A stretch of 64,000 bases of DNA from Ochromonas danica. Lineage: Eukaryota; Sar; Chrysophyceae; Chromulinales; Chromulinaceae. The stretch spans positions 62,001 through 126,000 of the forward strand of contig VKHL01000023.1 of assembly GCA_015146655.1 (NCBI GenBank), given 5' to 3'. Positions 52,039 to 60,715 of the stretch are shown piece after piece. How positions within the stretch are numbered: the first letter of the stretch is position 1; each line of letters begins with the position of its first letter. Under the pieces are notes generated by a model. It saw only the letters and a list, made by a program, of their open reading frames with translations, was not told the origin of the DNA and searched no databases. The translations under genes were made by a program, and so were the position numbers.

Positions 52039-52422
52039 CGAACTTGTTCTTGTCAATCAAGGTGGACTATTAATTGTGTATTTCCTTAACTCACTAGTAC
52101 ATTTTGCGCGGGATGCGACAACTAAGCATTTGCACTAAGCATTTCCTTTATTACATTACATTCCCCAATCGTCTGTAGTGCGGTTTGTGATGAACAGGTT
52201 AAAGTCATGACAACAGTTTTGACAAGAACAGTTTTTACAAGGTATTCAAGCAATCATCTGCAAGAGCAATTCACCGACCCACTGCCTAATCTACACAAGC
52301 TATTTATTAAGAACATCAATAATAGTGATTAGCTAGCAGTGTTTATTAAGCTAAACATATGATGATCATCATCCTATTTAGTGTGTGTGTTACAGTATGA
52401 TATCAACAGTTCTAAGCTAAAT
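52039..52422. other. Intergenic region, no gene
   Basis: Separates the GT32 start from the 3' end of the plastid membrane-protein gene on the same strand. No coding or repeat feature seen apart from a short GTGTGTGT run at 52381. Confidence 0.5.
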
Positions 52423-53190
52423 TTAAGCTCCAATATGTAGACCTAAGATATCAACATGCATCCCCAGGTCCCACCCTACAATGGCACCTGTTAACACATG
52501 TGCTGCAATAGCTACACCTGTCACTTTACCAAACAGACTATGAAACTTTCTACCAGGAAATCCATCAATTCCACCAGCACTAATCTTTTGTACTAATAGA
52601 CATGAAAAACTAATGAGAAATGTTGTGAAATGTGGACTTTCCAAAAGAGGTTTTTCTAAGGCAAGCATAGTACCCAATCCAGAGACTAACTCAATGAGAT
52701 AGAAGAATAAGAGTACTGTCATGATCTTAGGATGAAGTTGACGGTATTGCAAGTAGTTCTCCTTAGTCACCTTCTTATTGCCAGCACGAAACTTTTCAAT
52801 ACGTCGACCAGTGAAGAGACCAAAACCAAACAGGCCAAGAATACCTGTACCAGCAACAAGTGGATGAATCCATTCTAAAGTCTCTTGAGAGAAAGTTTGT
52901 CTAAGATTGGCTGCAATGGCAGCTTCGATGCAAACCTCAGGAGGACAAGTTTCGCGATACTTGACCCACTCCACCAGACCATCAAAGAGACCACCATCTC
53001 TTAGAGGCTGTAAGGCAGAGGGTCGTTGACGGATAGAGGAGGAGGAAGAAGAAGAAGAAGCAGAGGTAGTGGTGGTAGTGGTGGTGATGGGGTGGAGAAA
53101 ATGGATCTTACGAGATGGAAGTTGAAAAGAAGAAGTTGGTTGAAGAACAAGAAAGAGAGTCAAGAAGATAGCAAGAGATCCAGGCAACAT
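52423..53190 (-). CDS. Plastid membrane protein resembling DUF4079
   Basis: Intronless 255-residue protein. Signal peptide MLPGSLAIFLTLFLVLQPTSS precedes FQLPSRK, the Phe+1 plastid-import signature, then a Thr/Ser-rich transit region to about residue 60. The mature part has four hydrophobic segments: WIHPLVAGTGILGLFGFGLF, IMTVLLFFYLIELVSGLGTM, TTFLISFSCLLVQKISAGG and VTGVAIAAHVLTGAIVGWDL. Conserved-looking His residues (WIHP, QLHPKIM, FHSLFG, AAHVL) could bind heme or metal. The pattern resembles the DUF4079 family of cyanobacteria and plastids, whose function is not settled. The ATG at 53190 is used; the frame is open upstream but without another ATG. Confidence 0.72.
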   Translation of the reverse strand: MLPGSLAIFLTLFLVLQPTSSFQLPSRKIHFLHPITTTTTTTSASSSSSSSSIRQRPSALQPLRDGGLFDGLVEWVKYRETCPPEVCIEAAIAANLRQTFSQETLEWIHPLVAGTGILGLFGFGLFTGRRIEKFRAGNKKVTKENYLQYRQLHPKIMTVLLFFYLIELVSGLGTMLALEKPLLESPHFTTFLISFSCLLVQKISAGGIDGFPGRKFHSLFGKVTGVAIAAHVLTGAIVGWDLGMHVDILGLHIGA

Positions 53191-53556
53191 GACAAAGAAG
53201 GTAATGGCTAGAGTGAAGTGCGGGCAAAGGCAAGGGCAATGGCAATGGCAATGGCAAGATCTCACTGGAGGTCTGGCGCTGCTCCGGTCAAGATGGCATC
53301 GACACCAAACCTCTACTCTGGCACATATTCAAGTTGCAATTGTGGACTTATAAACCACACTGTTCCAGAAGGCCCCACTGCAACACAACTGCAAAGAAAA
53401 ACAACGCGCATCACTGATTTGGGAAAATGGAAGAATCGTAAATCCGAATATTCGCGTTTTCGTTCCCTCACCAATTTCAGCTCATCAATTTGTAATGAAA
53501 ACAAAATCACAATCCCTCCTCCTTCACCTCCTCCTAGTTGATCAAAGTGAGTGGTG
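53191..53556. promoter_or_regulatory. Divergent promoter region
   Basis: The 366 bases between the plastid-protein start and the nuclease start. A GGCAAT/GGCAAG hexamer repeat at 53221-53252 is the only evident structure. Confidence 0.4.
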
Positions 53557-55617
53557 ATGGAAGTTCTCTCTCATTTATTAGAAAACAATACCAATCTTCG
53601 TATTAATTGTTCTGATTTAGGTGCTGTGATAGGATTTCATCCTTATGTTGATTTGGTTGATTTGTTTTTCAAATATCTCTATCAAGACCTCATGCTTCTA
53701 TTAGAAATAGATGAGACTACACTAGGAGTGACTTTACTCAGTCGAGAAGATGAAGTGGATGAGATCATTCATAAGATTGACCCTCAACGCCAAGCACTTC
53801 TTCATGACATTCTCCGAAACTCTGAAAACAAATCTCTCTTACAGACTGCCACACAAGCCAATCACTTCCTACAGCGTCTAGAAGGTCTCCTCGTGAATGA
53901 AGAGGTAATGAAGGTAGTAAGTAAGGAAGAGGTAGAGACAGTAGTGCAAGAAGTGAGTGGTCGGGTACGGAAGCGCTATGGTAGTCATTGTGAGGAAGAA
54001 GCAGTGAAGAGGTACGAGGAAGCCACAGGCTTTGAGGTGATCGAGAGGAACACTCAGACCTATTACTATGATCTAATGAGACAGGAAGAGGAGGAGGAGC
54101 AGCAGCAGGAGGGGGTAGGGGGCAGTGCCCCCCAGCTGGGAGGAGGGAAGGAGCCGTTGGTCGAGGTAGTTGATCTGACTGAGGAGGAGAGTAAAGAATG
54201 TGATGCCTTAACCAAGAGCTACCCTACCATCAACACTACTAGCAGCAGTAGCTCTGCTACCAGTGATGTAACGACTACCACTACCTCCACCTCCTTGTCC
54301 ACCCCCTCGATGCTACCGCCACAGCAGCCTCTCTATAATAACAATGAGGTAGAGAAGACAGAGATAGTCACGAGGAAGATAGACCAATGGGTAGTGCGGA
54401 CAGAAAACACTTCCACTTCTTTGGTCAATGAGAAAGAGGTAGAGGAGGTAGAGGTAGTAGCAGATGGTGTAGTAGGGAGAACGCGAAGAAGAGCTAGTAC
54501 TAGTGCTACCACTACTGCCACTACACTGTCTTCTAAGAAAAGACCTTCAGGTCAACTAGCAGCCAGTAAGTCACTCACATTACATCTACCACCACTACTT
54601 CTACCACTACCTCTACCTCTATTGCTACTACTGTTACTGTACTGTACTACACTATTATGAAAACTAACGGCTACTACTTGTCTGCCTGTCTGTCTGTTTG
54701 TACTAGGTAGTGATAATGGTAGTAGACCTAGCACATCATCTTCATCACTAAACAAGTCAAAGTTAGGAAAGACAACAAGTCGACCAGAAGGGTCATCCAC
54801 CTCCTCCTCCTCCTCCTCTTCTACCTTTGTGTTAGTGGGTAGGATAGATGGGCTATCCTATCAGTTAGACATGTCTTCAGAGAATGCGCTGCAGTGGAAG
54901 GAGTGTAAAGTCATCGTAGAGATGAAGACTCGAGTGAGACAGATTCATCGACCACCACCTCTTTACGAACAACTGCAGGTAGTGGCTTACATGAAGATGC
55001 TACATTGTGTCTATGGTGACCTCGTGCAATACATACCCACTACCTCTGACACTACTTCTACCACTACCTCTACCTCCAACACTACCACTACATCTACCTC
55101 TAATACTAATACTAGTACTAGAGGTAGAAGCGTTAGTGCTAGTACTGTTAGTGCTAATGGTAGTAGTGGTAGTAGCAGTGCTACCTCGAGTAGTGCATGT
55201 GTGGTAAGGGAAGGGTCTACTTCTTCATCCTCAGAGATGATGATGATGATAGATGATCACAAGACATTAGATCTCTTCCCTGCCTTCTCCTCCTTGTCTA
55301 ACAACCACAACCACACTTCACAACTACCCCTACCACAACAACAGCAGCAGCAGGTGGAGGAGCAGCAGGAGGTGGAGGAGGAGAAGGGTAGTAGTGGTAG
55401 TGGTATAGAGGAACTCTACATTCATCGGGTATCTCTTCACGGTCCTCCCTACCATCACTCTCTTCACTGGCAGTCTGTCGTGCTACCTCGACTACATGTC
55501 TTCAGAGATAGTATTATTACGATGCGCAGGGACAGAGACCTCCGCTACACCTTCCTGCTAGCCAACCAGCAAGAGAGACGAGCACTCATAGCCTACCTCT
55601 GTCCTTACTTCCCTTGA
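53557..55617 (+). CDS. PD-(D/E)XK (YqaJ/RecB-like) nuclease
   Basis: Exons 53557-54565 and 54707-55617 join in phase to give 639 residues. The N-terminal INCSDLGAVIGFHPYVDLVD recalls the start of YqaJ/lambda-exonuclease-type nucleases. It is followed by a helical region (LRNSENKSLLQTATQANHFL, later RVRKRYGSHCEEEAVKRYEE). After a long Glu/Ser/Thr-rich disordered insert, the catalytic core appears as VLVGRIDGLSYQLD, then CKVIVEMKTRVRQ, giving the D...ExK signature, and LYEQLQVVAYMKML, the Q-motif helix. It probably cuts DNA or acts in repair or organelle DNA maintenance; which is unknown. A second disordered insert lies between the core and the last 60 residues. The stop codon sits at the edge of an inverted duplicate of the SNF2 gene 3' end. 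Confidence 0.72.
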
Positions 55618-56092
55618 CTTTGACACCTGGACTGTACAACTGTGACTAACTACTACCTGTAGTGGAGGTGGTGGCGGAGGAGGAGGAAGGAGAGGTAGTG
55701 GTAGTGGTGGATATCTCTTGAGAGTGTATCTCACACCATCGGCAGAACCAGTCCCCTGGAGGTACTCCAGCACATCCTAAGAGACAGTCATCAAGAGATA
55801 GGAGATAGGAGGAGGAGACACAGGCATCAGAGGGTACAAGTAGCATTGTTAAGTTAACATCTCTTACCTTGCTGGTCAACAACAAGAGATGTATACTGGA
55901 CCTATCTCAGTGGGTATGCAGTGGGTATCCAAAACAATGCAGAAGACAAGAAGAACAGTCAGCACTCTCTTGTTGTTAGTCATGAGGAAGATCATAGTAA
56001 CTCTAACTTAGAGAACAAAGGAATGGTAGTAGTGCTAGCTATTCATTGGTGGCAGAGATCTTGGCAAAACAAACAAAACTAACACATGTTTG
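55605..56092 (-). pseudogene. Permuted inverted copy of the SNF2 3' end and GT32 3' end
   Basis: On the minus strand, 55870 to 55605 repeats 49055-49455, including the PHD exon text CAGVPPGDWFCRWCEIHSQ, but lacks the middle PHD exon. Next to it, 56092 to 55973 repeats 49537-49660, the 3' end of the GT32 gene and its flank. In the original locus these blocks are in the opposite order, so the copy is both inverted and rearranged. It contains no start and cannot encode either protein. Confidence 0.9.
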
Positions 56093-56137
56093 ATGATGAT
56101 TTCATTTCCTTCCTATTATAGCTAATTAGTCTAATGG

Positions 56138-56139
<2 letters not shown>

Positions 56140-56173
<34 letters not shown>

Positions 56174-56190
56174 TATCATCATCATCCATC
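56140..56190. repeat. (ATC)n microsatellite
   Basis: About 45 bases of ATC repeats, TCATCATCATC in type, in the intergenic region downstream of the inverted copy. The remainder of 56093-56500 shows no gene. Confidence 0.9.
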
Positions 56191-56500
56191 ATTGTTAATC
56201 TAGTAACAATATGAGATACTGTAGCTAGTAATAGTTGTGGTAGTTGTGGTAGTAGTTTGTCTATACAAGATAAATACATAGATTGCATGCTTTGATATGA
56301 TATCATTTGTGAGATACACTACCATTCATAGATACTGTACCAGCTGCCTCTGGCCTTTCTAGTGACAGTGAAGCAAAGGATTGCATTGTTTGACTCAGAG
56401 CTGACTCTTCATTGAATTCATCCTTGTCTCTCTTAGGCAATGAACTAGATCATCTCAACTGGACCATGTAACACAAGTTGACCATCATGGTATCTTGTCC

Positions 56501-57405
56501 TTATTCTAATAGTAAGAGACGATCATTCAGAAGTGTTGCTTCACCACTCTCCCATTGTCTTATGAGATCTTCCAGAGATGAAGCATCCAATTCTTCGGCA
56601 CTATTACAATCTATTCATAAGGCAGACACACACCATTAGACTACACTACTAGCACGTAACAAGAGAGTAGATCACATACCAATTTTCTCCCATTTCTCCA
56701 AGATAGTTGACAAAATGGATGCTTTAAGACGATAGTCTTGAGCAAAGTGTTTATAGGAGCATTGCAAGGAAAGCACAGTGTCAGTTAGAAGACCATCTTC
56801 TACATTCGCTTTATCCTTCCCTACCATGACAATAGGCTTTCCGACAAGTGTCAAATACAATGAAATTCTATGTGTCAAGAAGAAGGTGTAGAGCAGAGGG
56901 TGGGTGACTTTAAATCATCTCATCTCACCTCATTCGAGATCAATCCAATATTCTCATTGGTTTTTAATTGAAGATGAAGTAGTAGATCATGTAGTCGCTT
57001 TCTATGATCACAGCAAGAGAGATAAGTGATCAGATCATTATCAGCAATAAGGATGATAACGATGATGATGGAGTATGGATAACAATAGTGAATGATAACA
57101 ATAACAACAACTCACAAGAACACTTTCAAAAGTTGACAAACTTTTTCCATTTCTCGTCCAACTTTCCCAATAAGTAATCCAGATAGACTAGGAAAGATAT
57201 CAAAGACTTGATCTTTCCAGATTGAGTCTTTCTCTTGACTGACTCGTAGGATGGACTTGTAGAGTTTGACTTTCCTCAAGAGACTTTCTAATAAGGCTTT
57301 CATTTGTTCACTATCTTCTTTCCATCCTTGATGAATTTGTTCCATACTTTTCTTTAAGGATAGAAAGACTTGATTTCCTTTTTGCTTTCTTTGAGAGGAT
57401 GACAT
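56501..57405 (-). CDS. AIRIM (C1orf109)-like helical protein
   Basis: Reconstructed 209-residue protein from exons 57116-57405, 56929-57001, 56680-56836 and 56501-56610; the total is divisible by three. Sequence is helical and charged. Features recalling human AIRIM (C1orf109), a factor in 60S ribosome maturation with the SPATA5 AAA ATPases, are SLKKSMEQIHQGWKEDSEQM at the start, DIFPSLSGLLIGKVGREMEK (compare the AIRIM FPDL..L..K region), CSYKHFAQDYRLKASILSTI (compare HYRKSYLKRKYLLSSI) and the short acidic-hydrophobic end DLIRQWESGEATLLNDRLLL. The match is by eye and modest. The acceptor of exon 3 (56837) is chosen to keep phase; a stronger-looking AG about 27 bases upstream leads to a stop. 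Confidence 0.6.
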
Positions 57406-57779
57406 GATTAATCAATACTTTTCAACAATCTTCATCCAATCCAATAAATAAATTGTATGGAATAGCATGGAATAGTATGGAATAGCGTGGAATGGCGAAA
57501 CATGTCAAGGGTAGAAGTTAATTTGTTCTTGTTATGAAGATGTCTTGTCCACAAGACTAGAATTAGACGTCTTGGATCCTTCATCTTCGTGTCTGACCTT
57601 GTTATGACCATTAGAAAGGCTTCAAAGCTGTTAAGTAATTCCCAATTGAAATCACACCATTTTGATGTAATTGTTAAGTTAAGCATGTTGTTTTTCCAAC
57701 GTTGCATCAAATCAATCAATCAATCCAGTCCGACCATTGCCTTATCTTGCCCAACGGATTGATCTATAGCAGACCAGGT
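57406..57779. other. Intergenic region with TGGAATAG repeats
   Basis: Separates the divergent AIRIM-like and TylF-like genes. TGGAATAG-type units recur at 57456-57496. A 95-codon minus-strand frame at 57432-57719 overlaps this repeat and has no known motif; I do not call it. Confidence 0.5.
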
Positions 57780-58901
57780 CATGGTCTAATACCACCGATA
57801 GTCTAGATTGATTTCCTTTCTACACTTGAGAATGAAGTCCTTCGCTTTTCTTTTCATTTTGTTTGTTTTCTTCTTTGACTCGATTGTCTCGACTTCTTCT
57901 TCTATCATTCTTCATTGGTGTGTTCCGCCAAGTTGTAATGATCTTCACAATCATACCAATCACCATCGCGTAACAAATCATCAAGTAAATAAAGTTCGAA
58001 AGACTTTACACTATCTCACCCAATGCAGTGAGAAGAAATATCGTGTGGATCTCACCCATCACAATCTGTCTTCCTTTACCCACATTGTCTTGGACGCTGC
58101 AAGTCAACGTCGAAGACTATGTCCCACGGAGCATATTTTTCTATCCAAGACATTACATAATGAAACCATTGAAGATAAGAAACTCTTTCAACAACCAAGA
58201 TATCCGCCTTTCTATTTCTCTTATGATATGTTTCTTGCTTTACTCTTCTCTCAAGAAATGATACAAGCTACTGTATCAGCATCTCCTGATAGTGGGAAAC
58301 TTGTCAAAAGTGATGGTAACAAGGGTGGAATTAGTGGCGGATATTGGTTTGAGTTTGGTGTCTATCGTGGAGTGTCTCTGAATATGACTGGTATAGCAAA
58401 TCGCTATTTAGATCTATCGTTAGATATCCATGGCTTTGATACTTTCACAGGACTACCTGATGAGTGGGTTGGTCATATGGGGAAAGGTGCATTTAACCTC
58501 TCAGGAATTCTCCCTCCTGTAGAACCATCTGCACATCTTCATAAAGGGCTGATAGAAGAGACCTTCCCTGCCTTCTTAACCAGCTATTCTTGTAAAGACA
58601 AGAAAGTGGTGGGAGTCAATATCGATTGCGATCTGTTTGGTTGTACTAAGCTTGCACTTTCTTCTCTTGAACCATGTCTGCATTCCGGTAGTATGTTACA
58701 CTTCCATGAGTTGGTACATATTATGGATGATAAGAATCCTATGGAGGAGATGAAAGCCTTGTATGAATGGTTGCAAAGCATGGAGAAGAAGCACGAGTCA
58801 GTCAGCTTAGAGATGTTACCTGTCACAAATACAGCCTTCGAGGCGGTGGCATTTATTCTGCGCTGATTTACCAATGGCATTCATTATTCAACCAGATGAC
58901 A
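57780..58901 (+). repeat. Tandem duplication unit 1 (TylF-like gene)
   Basis: Matches 59277-60399 with a 1497-base offset. The two units differ by eye at one base in the leader (CTACACTT against CTCCACTT) and one base insertion after the stop codon; the coding sequences appear identical. Confidence 0.95.
57832..58866 (+). CDS. TylF-like SAM methyltransferase, secreted, copy 1
   Basis: Intronless 344-residue protein. N-terminal signal peptide MKSFAFLFILFVFFFDSIVS implies entry to the secretory pathway. From about residue 170 a class I methyltransferase fold of the TylF/macrocin O-methyltransferase type appears: GGYWFEFGVYRGVSLN (SAM-binding loop with acidic E), LDIHGFDTFTGLPDEWVGHM (the GFDxFxGLPE block) and VVGVNIDCDLFGCTKLALSS (metal/acid strand). 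Such enzymes methylate sugar hydroxyls, so glycan or glycolipid O-methylation is plausible, but the acceptor is unknown. The ATG at 57832 begins the signal peptide; the frame is open 24 bases upstream without ATG. The protein is identical to the neighbouring copy. Confidence 0.85.
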   Translation: MKSFAFLFILFVFFFDSIVSTSSSIILHWCVPPSCNDLHNHTNHHRVTNHQVNKVRKTLHYLTQCSEKKYRVDLTHHNLSSFTHIVLDAASQRRRLCPTEHIFLSKTLHNETIEDKKLFQQPRYPPFYFSYDMFLALLFSQEMIQATVSASPDSGKLVKSDGNKGGISGGYWFEFGVYRGVSLNMTGIANRYLDLSLDIHGFDTFTGLPDEWVGHMGKGAFNLSGILPPVEPSAHLHKGLIEETFPAFLTSYSCKDKKVVGVNIDCDLFGCTKLALSSLEPCLHSGSMLHFHELVHIMDDKNPMEEMKALYEWLQSMEKKHESVSLEMLPVTNTAFEAVAFILR

Positions 58902-59276
58902 GATTATCCGTATACGATCTTTCTCTCTCTTCGTGATCTGGAGCTATAACATGTAATCCGTGATTAAGAAATGCATTTCAAACTGTATTTCCATTCAATT
59001 TAAAATCAAAAACAACCATTGCTTTATGGGTAGATACTCAATGAATCAATCAATCAATCACAACGATCAGTGTGGAATAGTACTGTTATCACTCAATCAA
59101 TAGATATTGTATTGAACAGTGTGGAATTGTGGAATAGTGTGGTGAAACGCTGTGGAATGGTGTGCTGGAATGGCTTGGAAACGCAATGGAATAGTGTGGA
59201 ATGGCATACAGCAGAGTAGTGGTTGGTTTTGTTGTGGCGTTGAGACAAGATTCAAGTTGGATTCAAGTGGACCAGT
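58867..59276. other. Spacer between the TylF-like copies
   Basis: Non-coding. Positions 59114-59205 are a degenerate array of GTGGAATRG units, like the one upstream of copy 1 at 57456-57496. The 58910-59100 part is AT-rich without features. Confidence 0.6.
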
Positions 59277-60399
59277 CATGGTCTAATACCACCGATAGTC
59301 TAGATTGATTTCCTTTCTCCACTTGAGAATGAAGTCCTTCGCTTTTCTTTTCATTTTGTTTGTTTTCTTCTTTGACTCGATTGTCTCGACTTCTTCTTCT
59401 ATCATTCTTCATTGGTGTGTTCCGCCAAGTTGTAATGATCTTCACAATCATACCAATCACCATCGCGTAACAAATCATCAAGTAAATAAAGTTCGAAAGA
59501 CTTTACACTATCTCACCCAATGCAGTGAGAAGAAATATCGTGTGGATCTCACCCATCACAATCTGTCTTCCTTTACCCACATTGTCTTGGACGCTGCAAG
59601 TCAACGTCGAAGACTATGTCCCACGGAGCATATTTTTCTATCCAAGACATTACATAATGAAACCATTGAAGATAAGAAACTCTTTCAACAACCAAGATAT
59701 CCGCCTTTCTATTTCTCTTATGATATGTTTCTTGCTTTACTCTTCTCTCAAGAAATGATACAAGCTACTGTATCAGCATCTCCTGATAGTGGGAAACTTG
59801 TCAAAAGTGATGGTAACAAGGGTGGAATTAGTGGCGGATATTGGTTTGAGTTTGGTGTCTATCGTGGAGTGTCTCTGAATATGACTGGTATAGCAAATCG
59901 CTATTTAGATCTATCGTTAGATATCCATGGCTTTGATACTTTCACAGGACTACCTGATGAGTGGGTTGGTCATATGGGGAAAGGTGCATTTAACCTCTCA
60001 GGAATTCTCCCTCCTGTAGAACCATCTGCACATCTTCATAAAGGGCTGATAGAAGAGACCTTCCCTGCCTTCTTAACCAGCTATTCTTGTAAAGACAAGA
60101 AAGTGGTGGGAGTCAATATCGATTGCGATCTGTTTGGTTGTACTAAGCTTGCACTTTCTTCTCTTGAACCATGTCTGCATTCCGGTAGTATGTTACACTT
60201 CCATGAGTTGGTACATATTATGGATGATAAGAATCCTATGGAGGAGATGAAAGCCTTGTATGAATGGTTGCAAAGCATGGAGAAGAAGCACGAGTCAGTC
60301 AGCTTAGAGATGTTACCTGTCACAAATACAGCCTTCGAGGCGGTGGCATTTATTCTGCGCTGATTTACCAATGGACATTCATTATTCAACCAGATGACA
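59277..60399 (+). repeat. Tandem duplication unit 2 (TylF-like gene)
   Basis: Second member of the 1497-base-offset duplication. Similarity stops shortly after the CCAGATGACA string downstream of the stop codon. Confidence 0.95.
59329..60363 (+). CDS. TylF-like SAM methyltransferase, secreted, copy 2
   Basis: Encodes the same 344 residues as the gene at 57832-58866, with the same signal peptide, EFGVYRGVSLN loop and GFDTFTGLPDEW block. Both copies have intact frames and the same 50 or so bases of leader. Whether both are expressed depends on sequence further upstream, which differs. The downstream flank (60364-60715) is AT-rich with no gene. Confidence 0.85.
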   Translation: MKSFAFLFILFVFFFDSIVSTSSSIILHWCVPPSCNDLHNHTNHHRVTNHQVNKVRKTLHYLTQCSEKKYRVDLTHHNLSSFTHIVLDAASQRRRLCPTEHIFLSKTLHNETIEDKKLFQQPRYPPFYFSYDMFLALLFSQEMIQATVSASPDSGKLVKSDGNKGGISGGYWFEFGVYRGVSLNMTGIANRYLDLSLDIHGFDTFTGLPDEWVGHMGKGAFNLSGILPPVEPSAHLHKGLIEETFPAFLTSYSCKDKKVVGVNIDCDLFGCTKLALSSLEPCLHSGSMLHFHELVHIMDDKNPMEEMKALYEWLQSMEKKHESVSLEMLPVTNTAFEAVAFILR

Positions 60400-60715
60400 A
60401 ACTAAACATATATACTTTATCTCCAACCACATATATGCTGGTCTCCATCCATGTTGGTCGATTACCATCACCAACATACTTGTTAATTAGGCGGGTCAGT
60501 TATTACCAATACTTCATACTACATGTAATTCATGATAACAAATGCTCTTCATGCTGTATCTCCATTTAATTTACAATCGAAACACAAGCATTACTTTACA
60601 AGACAGTGGAAAGCCACTTTATTGTCTTGAGAAAGTATGACCAAAATTTACAAGCAACATATTTAATTCATGCTTGAGAATAGCAACAACATCAGGATTG
60701 TGCTCAGAGAATAGA

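Noticed and set aside
57432-57719. 95-codon minus-strand frame
   Set aside because: Partly encoded by the TGGAATAG repeat and placed in a divergent promoter; no recognisable domain.
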